Shown: positions 30,693-40,449, numbered from the stretch's first letter. The stretch is DNA of 64,000 bases from Brevibacterium casei CIP 102111 (GCF_900169275.1 NZ_FXZC01000001.1:1-64000); one strand, 5' to 3'. Numbers and translations: made by a program. The notes: a model not told the origin generated them from the letters alone.

Positions 30693-30732
30693 GTTTGGGC
30701 TGCCGGTGACACGTTTGGGCTGCCGGTGACAC
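30693..30732 (+). repeat. Perfect tandem duplication of 20 bp
   Basis: The unit GTTTGGGCTGCCGGTGACAC occurs twice without a gap (30693-30712 and 30713-30732). It has no parS similarity. Short tandem repeats reading TGTCACC outward occur at the ends of some IS21-type insertion sequences, so this may be a relic end, but no transposase is nearby. Confidence 0.8.
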
Positions 30733-30893
30733 AAATTGCGCAGATTCGCGCCTACGATGATAGAACTCCTGCGGTCACAGCATTCTCAGTGTCATGCGAC
30801 TGAACACCACTGTCCCATTTAACAGGTGGTCTCGACTAGGGCATTTCATGAGTTTCGATTGATGCAATTCGCCCTGAACCGGGGAGGTACGTG

Positions 30894-33235
30894 TGTTCCA
30901 CGTGAAACCGGGATGCGCTGACTCATGGCCTTGTCCCACTAACTGCGTACCGGCGATCAGACTCCCGTTTCACGTGAAACGTGGCGCTATGACGGGAGCG
31001 ATCAACGGATTTGGATGACAGCAGCAGTGCTATTCCAGAGGAAGAATCGGCCACGGAACTCGTCGACGTTGGTTTGGTCCATTTGCACGGTTCAGTCGTC
31101 CGGTAAGCCGGTCGCAAGCGTGAGACGACAGGTGAACGTTTCGACCGAGTTCTGCATTCGGTTACTCCACGTTCGCTTGAACCTGGAGATTCCTTCTAGA
31201 CGGTTGTCGGAACAAGTAGCGGCGTCACAAATGCCTCTGTCTGGCATGTGCGTTGGAGATCTTCGTGGGTGACTCGTCTGAGGTTTCACGTGAAACTGGA
31301 ACACGGTGTTTCACGTGAAACGGGAAGTTGACTATTGAACTCAGAACGCACGATATCGAGGTTCGATTGCGCCGCAGCATACTTGGTACCGATGTTGGTG
31401 GCATGAGTGGTCGTTCTCCGTGGATTCAATCGAGTTCGGTCCTTTTCAATGCCTGCCTACTTTCCGGCGTTTGATCTCCACTCACTTATGTACGGTTAAC
31501 TCGACTGCTGGATGAAGGAGATGAGCGCTGGTAGGGATGGCCGGGCGGCGTTTCACGTGAAACGAAGATCAGAGCACAAATCTCGTGGAGTATCCGAAGA
31601 AGCGACGATTCCTGAATCCGGTGAGTACTGACCAGTCCCAAACATGGCTACAACCAGTTTCATGTGAAACGGGCCGCCACTTACGATTCCGAGCTCACCA
31701 TGTACCCGAGTCGTTACGTGCGTATGTCGGTGCGATCATTTTCCAGTCTGAAGCCGTTCAACCCATCAAGCAGTTTCCGGCAGTCCTCACCTGAGCGCTC
31801 GCTCCTGTAGAACCGAGGTCTATTTGAGGCGGTTGTAGGAAGCAAATGAACCCAACAGGTCGAGTCCGCATCAATGCACGGCCCAATTCAAAACATCTAT
31901 CTGGTGGCCGTTTTGCGAAGTCTGCTCCATGTTCTAGGTATGTAGCGTCGATTGCAGCGTCCTGTGGAACAGATAGGCGGACACCCGCTCGTCCCTCCGG
32001 TCGTGATTTCAGTTCGCTGGTAGCCGTTTCACGTGAAACATATTATTAAAGTGGTACACCAGATGGTGGAAATCGGTCTGATGAGGCACAGGCCGCAGTT
32101 ACGATTCACTGGAGTGGGTTTCATCCGCGATTTTTCTTTAGCGCGATGCACTGTGAATAAGTGTTTGCATCGATCTGGTGGTCTGCTTCCCGGCGCAATG
32201 CGAAGCTCTTGGATCAGCGATGAACATTGTTGACCGACGGTAATGTTGCCCAATGATCGTCAGCAGGCGCGTTTCACGTGAAACACGCGTGGGGTCGGCC
32301 CAACGTCTTACGAGTGAAGCTTATCGGGAGGGCAGGCTTCTGTGACAACCGGAGGCTACCGAGTCGTCCCAGGTTGGTCGATTTACTCAAGTGGACGACA
32401 TTGTTGGAGTCCGGAACCGCGGGATTCAGCTGAAGGTACCGCTTGGGGCAGTCGTCGGTACGGACGAAGGATTGGAACTGAAGGCTGTGGTCTTTCGCTC
32501 CTGGATTCATAGTTCTTCCGTGAACCGTCGGCTGATAGGCGTACTCGCGTGAGCTGGCAGACGTGCATCTCAGAGAGGGAACACGGTGCGTTTCACGTGA
32601 AACCAGGTCCTCCAATACGTCAATCGAAGGAAACCCACCTTCTGGGAAGAAGCGGTGTCGGTAACAAGGCGGGGAGATTTGTTGGGCATGTGTTTCTGAA
32701 ACCTGGATTAGCGGAATCCATGGCGACCTACGCTGGACGTCAGTTGTCATCGTTGTTTCACGTGAAACCCAGTTAAGGATGTGCTCCCCCTGTGTTCGAA
32801 GCGAAGACGTGTCCGAGCCATGTTCGACGTAAAGACGTGTCCGAGCTGCGCACCTTGTTTCACGTGAAACAGTCCAACTCTGCGACAGAGTAGCCTTCCT
32901 CCAGCATGCTGCGGACTTCGTGACTTGATGTTGGTGACCTACCCGCTGTGTGGAATCGCTACGCCAGATCGTACATCGTGGAATTGGTACGGCAGATCAT
33001 GCATCCACATGGCTCCACATGGTACGAGCAACTGAAGACGGAAACACACGCACTGGCGCACGGGCATCTTTCAGCCGAACGATGTCGCTGGCGGAGGGCG
33101 AAAATGCTTGTCGTCTGCCGATTACTTGACCGGATAGTCAACCGAGGGATCGACTCTGTGGGCGCCCGCCGACGAGAATGAGCCGTGGATGTCGGAACTT
33201 CTGGGGTGTGATTGGACCTCGGTTCCACGTGAAAC
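30894..33235. repeat. parS supercluster: twelve ParB-binding sites in 2.3 kb
   Basis: Nine perfect 14-bp cores GTTTCACGTGAAAC start at 30967, 31283, 31308, 31550, 32026, 32271, 32590, 32755 and 32857. Three one-mismatch sites start at 30895 and 33222 (both GTTCCACGTGAAAC) and at 31657 (GTTTCATGTGAAAC). The site at 32856-32871 is a perfect 16-bp consensus. Spacing varies from 25 to about 370 bp. All are palindromic, so they are strandless. Adjacent parAB makes this the main centromere of the chromosome. Confidence 0.95.
32793..32848 (+). repeat. 28-bp imperfect tandem repeat near parS sites
   Basis: Two head-to-tail copies (32793-32820 and 32821-32848) share TGTTCGA and AAGACGTGTCCGAGC and differ at about six positions. 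They lie between the parS sites at 32755 and 32857. No protein-binding identity is recognised. Confidence 0.65.
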
Positions 33236-33669
33236 GGAAGCCGCTTCCCTCCATTCCCATCTCAGCCGCATATGTGGCTGCGACCGGCATGGCTGAACCG
33301 CGGAAACGGTGTTCGTGTGGAGGTAATGCGGAAGGTTTGGGTGGTGGCGGGTTGGGAATATGTGCAAGCTTTTCGCGCGGTCCTGTGCAGTGGGTCTATT
33401 CAAAGGAAGTCGTCGTCGGCATAATCGCCGACCGTTGGTTGCTTGCCGTCGGGTATCTCGCACAGTACTTACGACATGGGGCACTTATGACAGGGGGGCG
33501 ACTCTGCGCTCTGCTCGACCGATTCGGATCAGCGATGGGCCGATGGTCTCGAGGGACGGGCACGGCGACAATACCTGGCCAACGGGGCTTTTCAGCATCG
33601 AGGCATCGGCGATTCGTGAATCACATGGAACGGGCGACGAATGAGCGGACCCGAATCGATCAGCGAGTC

Positions 33670-34806
33670 TCAGCCGTAGGCCTTGATCTCGGCGAGACTG
33701 AGGGTACCGGTCTCGGGATCGGAGTCCTCTCTGACGTAGAGACGCTGCAGCGCTGCAGCGATGCCATCCGCGATGGCGTCGCGCACCGCAGGGTCTTCGA
33801 GGTTGCGTCGATCGCCTTCGTTCGTGAGGTACCCGGTGACCACGTGGACCTTGGGTGTGCGGAGGCGCTTGAGTGATGACCACGTGCGAGCGTGGGATCG
33901 GCAGTCCTGCATTCCCGTACGCGCGGTGATCTCACTCTGGATGAGGCCCGCGAGACGGGCCCCTACCGGTGAGTTGATGTCCGGATGTTCCTCGTGCCCG
34001 AAATAGAACGTCGCGAGACCGTTCGCTCCGGGCGACCGACTGACGTCGGCGGTGACGGTGACGACGGCCGACGCGCCCAGCTGATCGGCCGCATTGATCT
34101 CGGCAGCATCGCCATCGAGGAGGACGGCACCAGCACCGACGGCCTCCAGGCGCCCTGCCAAGCGGCGTGCTACATCTGTAGTGACTTCCCTCTCGAGCCT
34201 GCTCTGCTCCTCGTTCATCGGCAGGGTGACGAAGTCCGCGATCGTCGTCGCCGCTTCGATGACGAAGGTGCGGCCGGCGAGCGATGTTCCCGACGCCGCG
34301 ACTCGAGCGTGCTCCTCGAGGGCGAAGAGGTTGCCCGTGCTCTGCTTGCGATCGACGGCAGAGAGTCCACGCAGCGTCTGCGGTCCTGCGACGCCGTCGA
34401 CCTTGGTTCCGAGACCACGTTGCAGCTCCTTGACCGCCGCTTCGGTGGTGGCACCGTATTCGGCGTCGATTCGGCCGGCGTAGAACCCCAATCCCGACAA
34501 GGTGCGCTGCAACGAGAGCACATCATCCCCCGTGAGGACCTTGACGGGGTCAAAACGGAGCACACGGTCCCCGAGCTGGTACCGGGCCCGTTCGAGCTCT
34601 GCGAACGTCTCAGTGCCGAGCACACCGTCGCAGAGGATTCCCCTGGTCTGCTGGAACTGCCGGACGGCGAGCTCGAAGGGACGATCGAAGTCCTGGGTGT
34701 GGGCATCGCCGACAGTGAGACCGAGACGCGCCATCTGCGATTTGATCGCAGGGAGGACCTCTGAGGTGTCCCCGTTCCTGAACTGGGGGCGTCCGTGGTG
34801 ATTCAA
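33670..34806 (-). CDS. cwlM: CwlM-like degenerate N-acetylmuramoyl-L-alanine amidase
   Basis: This 378-residue protein has two N-terminal peptidoglycan-binding repeats (about 12-75, ending FQQTRGILCDGVLGTETF, and about 85-150, ending GLGTKVDGVAGPQTL) and an Amidase_3 fold (about 175-355). The zinc and catalytic residues of active amidases are not present: the DPGHGG position reads IEAATTIAD, the SIHAN position reads TVTADVS, and the late Glu of VEGFLSN reads VTGYLTN. Mycobacterial CwlM at the same locus regulates MurA rather than cutting cell wall, so a regulatory pseudoenzyme is likely. The start is TTG 34806, needed to include the first repeat, with only a weak ribosome binding site. It is convergent with parB across the parS island. 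Confidence 0.87.
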   Translation of the reverse strand: MNHHGRPQFRNGDTSEVLPAIKSQMARLGLTVGDAHTQDFDRPFELAVRQFQQTRGILCDGVLGTETFAELERARYQLGDRVLRFDPVKVLTGDDVLSLQRTLSGLGFYAGRIDAEYGATTEAAVKELQRGLGTKVDGVAGPQTLRGLSAVDRKQSTGNLFALEEHARVAASGTSLAGRTFVIEAATTIADFVTLPMNEEQSRLEREVTTDVARRLAGRLEAVGAGAVLLDGDAAEINAADQLGASAVVTVTADVSRSPGANGLATFYFGHEEHPDINSPVGARLAGLIQSEITARTGMQDCRSHARTWSSLKRLRTPKVHVVTGYLTNEGDRRNLEDPAVRDAIADGIAAALQRLYVREDSDPETGTLSLAEIKAYG

Positions 34807-34856
34807 TGTCGTGCCAATCTGCTTCTCTGGGGTGTGTTTCCGAGGGGAATACGCCG

Positions 34857-34888
34857 AAGGCGCCTGTTGATATTACAACAGGCGCCTT
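34857..34888 (-). terminator. Terminator after trxA
   Basis: A 13-bp perfect stem (AAGGCGCCTGTTG 34857-34869 with 34876-34888) closes the loop ATATTA. It lies 9 bp beyond the trxA stop and just upstream of cwlM, insulating cwlM from trxB-trxA transcription. Confidence 0.8.
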
Positions 34889-34897
34889 GGAACTTGA

Positions 34898-35215
34898 TCA
34901 GATGAACTCTGCGAGCTCTTCCTCCAGCGCCGGCTTGGGACGGGCACCGATGATCGTTTTGGCGACCTCGCCGTCCTTGAAGACGTAGAGTGCCGGGATC
35001 GAGGTGATCCCGTACTTGCTCGCGGTCTCGAGGTTGTCGTCGGTATTGACCTTGACGACGGTGAGCTTGTCGGCGTTCTCGTCGGCGATCTGGTCGACGA
35101 TGGGGCTGACCATGCGGCACGGGCCGCACCACGGGGCCCAGAAGTCGACGAGGACGGGCTTATCGGACTTGAGGACGGTCTCATCGAACGTGGCATCAGT
35201 GACTTCGGTCGTCAT
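34898..35215 (-). CDS. trxA: Thioredoxin
   Basis: This 105-residue thioredoxin has the active site WCGPC (Cys30 and Cys33) within VLVDFWAPWCGPCRM and the cis-Pro loop GITSIPALYVF. It reduces protein disulfides in the cytoplasm and is recycled by the thioredoxin reductase encoded 109 bp upstream. The length is standard. A strong hairpin follows the stop. Confidence 0.97.
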   Translation of the reverse strand: MTTEVTDATFDETVLKSDKPVLVDFWAPWCGPCRMVSPIVDQIADENADKLTVVKVNTDDNLETASKYGITSIPALYVFKDGEVAKTIIGARPKPALEEELAEFI

Positions 35216-35324
35216 GAGCTCCCTTTCTGCTGGCGGTGGTCTGTCTCTACCGAGAACAGCGTGTGCGGGGGTTTCATTCCCCCAGGGCGCAGGCAGACTC
35301 CGGAGCCTGGTGCACCCGCCTCCG

Positions 35325-36314
35325 TCAGGCGTTCATGACCTCGACGGCGGCTTCGTGGTCGCCGTCTGCTTCGAGCTGCTCTGAGGCCTCGAGATCGGCG
35401 AGGTAGTTCTCCGCGTCGAGGGCGGCCGCACAGCCGGACCCGGCTGCGGTGATCGCCTGACGGTACACGGAGTCGATGACGTCGCCGGCGGCGAAGACGC
35501 CTTCGACGGCGGTCTTCGACGAGCGGCCTTCCACCTCGAGGTAGCCGTCGGCGCGCAGGGGCAACTGCTCGGCGAAGAGGCTCGTGCGCGGGTCGGACCC
35601 GATCGCGACGAACAGACCGGTGACCGGAAGTTCGGAGGTCTCTCCCGTGACGGTGTTGCGGACCGTCAGCCCGGTGAGAGCCTCGTCTCCATGGATCTCC
35701 GCCACCTCGGTGTCGAGGAGGAACTCGAGCTTCTCATCAGCGCGCGCACGATCCTGCATGGCCTGGGAGGCACGGAGCTCCTGCCTGCGATGGATGAGCG
35801 TGACCTTCGACGCGAAGCGAGTGAGGAACGTCGCCTCCTCGAGGGCGGAGTCGCCGCCCCCGACGACGGCGATGTGCTGGTCGCGGAAGAAGAAGCCGTC
35901 GCAGGTCGCGCACCAGCTCACCCCGTGGCCGGAGAGCTTCTTCTCGTTCGGCAGTCCGAGCTCGCGGTAGGCGGAGCCGGTGGCGAGGATGACGGCCTTG
36001 GCGGTGTAGCGCGCGCCGAGGGCGGTTTCGATCTGATGGGCTCCGGGGTTGAGCTTGAGCGTCTCGACGTCGTCGTAGACGACCTCGGCTCCGAAGCGTT
36101 CGGCCTGCTCGCGCATGGCCTCCATGAGCTCGGGACCTTGGATCCCCGCGGGGAACCCGGGGTAGTTCTCGACGTCGGTGGTGTTCATGAGCTCACCGCC
36201 GGCGGTCACGGATCCCGCGATGACCACAGGTGACAGGTTGGCTCGGGCGGCGTAGACGGCGGCCGTGTATCCGGCCGGACCGGACCCGATGATCACCAGT
36301 TGTGTGTCAGTCAT
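35325..36314 (-). CDS. trxB: Thioredoxin reductase
   Basis: This 329-residue FAD/NADPH enzyme has the FAD fingerprint [18 protein letters not shown] at the N-terminus, the redox pair CATC (Cys135, Cys138), the NADPH motif [12 protein letters not shown] and the terminal FAD loop [15 protein letters not shown]. It transfers electrons from NADPH to thioredoxin. No SigR/SigH-type GGAAT-N18-GTT promoter was found upstream, although such control is known in Streptomyces and mycobacteria. Confidence 0.97.
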   Translation of the reverse strand: MTDTQLVIIGSGPAGYTAAVYAARANLSPVVIAGSVTAGGELMNTTDVENYPGFPAGIQGPELMEAMREQAERFGAEVVYDDVETLKLNPGAHQIETALGARYTAKAVILATGSAYRELGLPNEKKLSGHGVSWCATCDGFFFRDQHIAVVGGGDSALEEATFLTRFASKVTLIHRRQELRASQAMQDRARADEKLEFLLDTEVAEIHGDEALTGLTVRNTVTGETSELPVTGLFVAIGSDPRTSLFAEQLPLRADGYLEVEGRSSKTAVEGVFAAGDVIDSVYRQAITAAGSGCAAALDAENYLADLEASEQLEADGDHEAAVEVMNA

Positions 36315-36483
36315 GTTGTGCGTTCCCTGTCGTAGTCTCGTGCGCCGTGCTGACGCTGGATTCCTAGCCTAGTGGTAACGGCAGCCCGACGGCGACTATT
36401 CCGCAGGCAGCGGTCGCCTGCGGCCGTCGTCCGGGCACCCCCGCCGAGGTGGTCCACCGGCTGACGTGGCCGACCGCGACCGC

Positions 36484-38802
36484 TCAGGCGAGGTCGACGG
36501 TGCTGATGGTGGCTCGGTACCCGCCGTCATCCTTGGGCAGCTGGGTGATCCACAGGATGAGAGAATCGGTCTCCACGCCCTCATCGAGCTTGACGGTCAC
36601 CCCGTCGTCGCCCTTTTCGAACTCGCCCTCGCCGACCTTCTTCGCCGAGGTGGGATCGGAGCCGTTGAGGATCTCGAACTTTCCCCCGGAAGTCGAGGAC
36701 TTCACGGTGACCTCATTGACGGTCGCCGACTTCTCGAGCTCGAAGAGCAGGCCGACCCCGGACTTGAGGTTGCCGAACTTCGCCGAGTTGTAGCGATCCG
36801 TCCGCCACGACCCCTTCTCGCCGGAGACGACGTCGCCGGCGCGGTCGTCGTTCTCCTTGTCGTCGCCCTCGGGATCGAGTGCGGAGACCTCGGCGATCTT
36901 CGGGGGCTCGGCCTTCGGCTCCTCCTCGGCCGGACTGTCTTCCGCGGGTTCGCTCGGAGCCGCAGTCTCGGGCGTCGCCGTCGGCTCGTCCTGTCCCGAA
37001 TTGAGATTGACGACGATGATGCCGATGATCACTGCGGCGACGACGAGGAGACCGAGGACGAGGAGGGCGAAGGGCTTCCGCGTTCGGGCTCGGGTCTCCC
37101 GCGGGTCCTCCCCGGGGGCGGACGCCAGGCTGCTCGCCGAGGCGGCCCCACCGTTCCCGTGCCCGGACCCTCCGGTGGGTGCTGAGCTCGTCGGTGCGGT
37201 GTTCCCGGGTCCACCGGCTCCCGCCGCTGCCGCGCCCACGCCGGCCGCCGCGGTCCCGGCGGCCGCGGTCCCGCTTTCGCCCTGGTCGACGGTCTCCGGG
37301 GAGAGCCTGCGCACCTGCTTCGGCGGGGCCGCTGCTTCGGCTTCCTCGCGCCGCGCGGCAGCCGAAGCATCGAGGGCGGCGAGGCGGCGCCTGGCCTCCT
37401 CCTCCTTCGCACGTGCGATGCGGCGCTCGCGTTCGTATTCGCGCAGCTGGTGCTCGCGCTGCTGCTCCGAGGTCTCGAACATCCCGCCGAGGAACCACGA
37501 ACCGTCGTCCTCGTCGTCGATGATCACGCGGGTGTCGTTGTCGTCGTCCTCCTCGTCGACGGCGACGATGTCCATCGCCTGCGTGTCCGGGTCGGGTTCA
37601 TCGCGGTTGAGGATCGGGGTCGTGAGATTCTCGTCGTACTCATGCGCGGAGTAGCCGGAGTACTCCGAGTACGTCTGCTCGGGGGACCACTCGTCCCAGT
37701 CCTTCGCGGCGTTGTCGATCTGCTCCGCGCCGATCGGGAAGCTCGAGGCCTGTCGCATCTGCATGCGCTCCGCGTAGCGACCGGTCGTGCGACCGACGAC
37801 ACCGGCAGCCAGGCCACGGGTTCCAGGACGGGTGATGCCGATGCGCACCAGAGCCGCCTTGACCTGGTCGTCGCTGGCCTGCGATGTCGACCCGCCGAGC
37901 GGCGCCGGACCCGGACTCGGCAGCTTCGTCGCCTCGTCGAAGCTGGACGGGGACTCGTCGAACAGCTTGTCGTTCTCGGCTGCGGGCGTGCGGTTGACGT
38001 AGCGCAGCAGCTCGGCGTCCCATTCGTCGAGGAATCCGAGCACCTCGGCGACGGACCCGGGACCGGGATCGGCGCCTGTGAGCACACCGCTGACGAAGTC
38101 ATCGAGTTCGGCGGGGATCTCCGGGTTGAGTGACTTCGCCCGCGCGATCCGCGAGTTCTCGCGGGGCGCTGGGGGGATGCCGTCCTTGCCCTCCTCGCCC
38201 GGCCAGTACCCGGTGACCGCTGCATAGAAGAGTCGGATGAGGTCGAGGGCGTCCTGCCGGGAGGCTGCCGTGGGAGTGTAGTCGTCGGGGTCGATGACGC
38301 CGTTGCCGAGCGCGAGCGCGGCATCGATGCCGATTCCCGAGAGAAGGATCCCGCCGTTCGCGTTGATGCCGACGACGCTCGGGCGGAGGAACATGTGGAA
38401 GAGACCTCGCCTCGCCGAGGTGACGAGGACCGTGCCGACCTCCCCGATGAGCGCGCGGGCGGCGTCGACGGGAAGCGGCGTCTTCGGGAGGATGGTGCCG
38501 AGCGGGGTGACGGCGATGCGCGTCGAGACGACGTAGTCGAGCCCGTTCGAGTTCCCGACGTCGAGGGTCGGGGCGATCCGCGGGTCGCCGAGGATCGATA
38601 CCCGGCGTGCGGCTTCGAGGACGTCGGAGCCGCCTGAGGCGTCGGCGACGTGGATGAGGACCGGTTCGTCGAGGATCGCGTCGAGGGCGGTGCACACCGC
38701 ACCGACCTCGGGCCTGTCCTCCAACCACGGGCGGTCAACCGTTGATACGACATAGCGACCGGCAACGACCATGCCGGGTTCGATATCGATCAGGGGGATC
38801 AC
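36484..38802 (-). CDS. Membrane pseudokinase linked to MurJ
   Basis: This 772-residue protein has a cytoplasmic kinase-like fold (about 1-270) that has lost its catalytic residues: VLIHVADAS replaces the VAIK Lys, FLRPSVVGIN replaces the HRD loop, and SGIGIDAAL replaces DFG. A long charged, Ala/Pro/Gly-rich linker follows, then one membrane helix (about 574-598, KPFALLVLGLLVVAAVIIGII). The extracellular C-terminal domain (about 640-772) resembles a galactose-binding beta sandwich. In mycobacteria these domains are fused to MurJ (MviN) and recruit FhaA when phosphorylated; here they form a separate gene 30 bp downstream of murJ. GTG 38802 lies directly on GGAGG; an ATG ten codons in is an alternative. 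Confidence 0.82.
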   Translation of the reverse strand: MIPLIDIEPGMVVAGRYVVSTVDRPWLEDRPEVGAVCTALDAILDEPVLIHVADASGGSDVLEAARRVSILGDPRIAPTLDVGNSNGLDYVVSTRIAVTPLGTILPKTPLPVDAARALIGEVGTVLVTSARRGLFHMFLRPSVVGINANGGILLSGIGIDAALALGNGVIDPDDYTPTAASRQDALDLIRLFYAAVTGYWPGEEGKDGIPPAPRENSRIARAKSLNPEIPAELDDFVSGVLTGADPGPGSVAEVLGFLDEWDAELLRYVNRTPAAENDKLFDESPSSFDEATKLPSPGPAPLGGSTSQASDDQVKAALVRIGITRPGTRGLAAGVVGRTTGRYAERMQMRQASSFPIGAEQIDNAAKDWDEWSPEQTYSEYSGYSAHEYDENLTTPILNRDEPDPDTQAMDIVAVDEEDDDNDTRVIIDDEDDGSWFLGGMFETSEQQREHQLREYERERRIARAKEEEARRRLAALDASAAARREEAEAAAPPKQVRRLSPETVDQGESGTAAAGTAAAGVGAAAAGAGGPGNTAPTSSAPTGGSGHGNGGAASASSLASAPGEDPRETRARTRKPFALLVLGLLVVAAVIIGIIVVNLNSGQDEPTATPETAAPSEPAEDSPAEEEPKAEPPKIAEVSALDPEGDDKENDDRAGDVVSGEKGSWRTDRYNSAKFGNLKSGVGLLFELEKSATVNEVTVKSSTSGGKFEILNGSDPTSAKKVGEGEFEKGDDGVTVKLDEGVETDSLILWITQLPKDDGGYRATISTVDLA

Positions 38803-38832
38803 CTCCGGGGCGGCGGGACGGACGAGGACTGA

Positions 38833-40446
38833 CTATCTCCTAAGTTTTCCAGCTGCGAGGCCAATAATCGAATGCAACTCTCGGACTCGGAGCAGAAAGC
38901 AGGCTCCGACGTAGACGATGAGCATGACCGTGCCGACTCCCGCGGTGACGACGAAGGCCTGCCATTGACCCGAAAGCGCGAAGTCCGGGAAGAAGAGGAG
39001 CAGCCCGTAGCCGGCGAGTCCCGCAGCGAGAGCGGCGAGGAGGAACTTCACATGCGCCTTCGCGATCGCGCGGATGCCGATGTCGCCGAGACGCTTGGAC
39101 AGAAGGGCGAACGAGAGGATCATCGCGAAGAGGTAGCCGAGGCTCATGACGAGGCCGATGATCGCCACCGTCACGGACTTCGGGAAGATCGACGCCGAGA
39201 GGACGGCGAGGGACTGGAAGACGATCTGCGGCAGCTGGATGAAGAACGGCGTGCGCGCGTCCTCGTACGCGTAGAACACGCGCTGGGCGAGGTAGTTCGC
39301 GCTGAACGGGATGAGCCCGAAGACCATCGTGATGATGACGAGACCGACGGCCATCGCCTGTTCCCGACCGTTGCCGGCGATGACCATCGCCACCGGAGAG
39401 GCAAGGACGACGAGGGCGGCCACGGCGAAGGAGTTGACGAGCCCGACCATGCGCACGCCCATCGAGAAGTCGGACTTCACCGCCTCGGTGTCGTGCTCGG
39501 CGGCGTTCCTGCTCAGCGAGGTGAAGAGGGCGGTGGCGAGCGAGACCGCGATGAGGGAGTGCGGGAGCATGAAGACGAGGTAGGCATACGTGTACGCCGC
39601 GTTCGAGGCGTTCCCCTCGCCGGGCATCGAAGCGCCGGCGGCGACGCGGGAGATGATGAGGAAGCCGAGCTGGCCGATGAGCATCGCCGCGAACGTCCAG
39701 AAGGCGACCTTGCCGGCCGTGCCGAGGCCGACGCCGCGGAAGCCGAAGGTCGGCCGGTACCTGAAGCCGATCCGCTTGAGCGGCCAGATGAGGATGAGCG
39801 CCTGGGCCGCGACGCCGAGGGTGGCCGACCCGCCCATGAGCGCGATCTTCTCGGGCGTCCACGTGTCGAGCGTGTGCGGTGAGGCGGTGTTCGTGCCGAA
39901 GACGACGATGAAGACGAGGAGTCCGGCGATCGCGACGATGTTGTTGAGCACCGGCGCCCACATGTAGGGACCGAACGACGACTTCGCGTTGAGGACCTGG
40001 CCGAGCAGCGTGTAGAGGCCGTAGAAGAAGAGCTGCGGCAGACACCAGTATGCGAACGCCGTGGCCAGCGCCATCTGCTCAGGACTCCACCCCGAGGAGT
40101 AGAGCCAAACGAGGATCGGGGCGGCGAGCGTCGCGACGACGCTGACGATCGCGAGCAGGAGGAAGGAGAGCGTGAGGAGGCGGTTCGTGTAGTCGCGTCC
40201 GCCGTCCTCGCGCTTCGTCGCCCGCACGAGCTGGGGAACGAGCACAGCGTTGACGACGCCGCCGGCGAGCAGCATGTAGAGGGTGTTCGGGACCTTGTTC
40301 GCGACGTCGAAGGCGTCGGCCTGGACGGCGGTGATGCCGATCGCGATGGCGAGCAGGGAGGCCTTGACGAGGCCGAGGATGCGCGAGGCCAGGGTGCCGG
40401 CGGTCATGATCGCCGAGGATCGCGCCAGGCTCGAGAAGTTCGCCAC
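38833..40446 (-). CDS. murJ: Lipid II flippase MurJ (MviN)
   Basis: This 537-residue, 14-helix MOP-family protein starts at GTG 40446 behind GAGGTAGGA. It has the MviN opening SSAIMTAGTLASRILGLVKASLLA, the conserved DAFDVANKVPNTLYMLLAGGVVNAVLVPQLV, and the mid-protein region AQRVFYAYEDARTPFF. It moves lipid II across the membrane for peptidoglycan synthesis. Unlike the mycobacterial protein it ends after the membrane part and lacks the fused pseudokinase, which is the next gene. It is in an operon with DUF6049 (3-bp gap). Confidence 0.95.
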   Translation of the reverse strand: MANFSSLARSSAIMTAGTLASRILGLVKASLLAIAIGITAVQADAFDVANKVPNTLYMLLAGGVVNAVLVPQLVRATKREDGGRDYTNRLLTLSFLLLAIVSVVATLAAPILVWLYSSGWSPEQMALATAFAYWCLPQLFFYGLYTLLGQVLNAKSSFGPYMWAPVLNNIVAIAGLLVFIVVFGTNTASPHTLDTWTPEKIALMGGSATLGVAAQALILIWPLKRIGFRYRPTFGFRGVGLGTAGKVAFWTFAAMLIGQLGFLIISRVAAGASMPGEGNASNAAYTYAYLVFMLPHSLIAVSLATALFTSLSRNAAEHDTEAVKSDFSMGVRMVGLVNSFAVAALVVLASPVAMVIAGNGREQAMAVGLVIITMVFGLIPFSANYLAQRVFYAYEDARTPFFIQLPQIVFQSLAVLSASIFPKSVTVAIIGLVMSLGYLFAMILSFALLSKRLGDIGIRAIAKAHVKFLLAALAAGLAGYGLLLFFPDFALSGQWQAFVVTAGVGTVMLIVYVGACFLLRVRELHSIIGLAAGKLRR

Positions 40447-40449
40447 GTC

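Larger units (their letters stand above)
30499..33669. other. Gene-free lower-GC island carrying the parS cluster
   Basis: These 3.2 kb between parB and cwlM have no convincing gene. All open frames are short and lack the GC-rich third positions of the neighbours. Composition is close to 50% GC in sampled lines, against well over 60% outside. The region holds twelve parS sites, a 20-bp perfect tandem duplication (30693-30732) and a 28-bp imperfect tandem repeat (32793-32848). In mycobacteria a small gene (Rv3916c) occupies the corresponding place; no counterpart was recognised here. Confidence 0.75.

Noticed and set aside
32274..32750. 158-codon minus frame in the parS island
   Set aside because: It has no coding-type third-position bias, no ribosome binding site, and crosses two parS sites that read VSRET or FT by chance.
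33178..33876. 232-codon plus frame entering the cwlM gene from the parS island
   Set aside because: The first half lacks codon bias and the second half is antisense to cwlM.
36315..36483. SigR/SigH-type promoter upstream of trxB
   Set aside because: A GGAAT is present, but no GTT at the required spacing was found.
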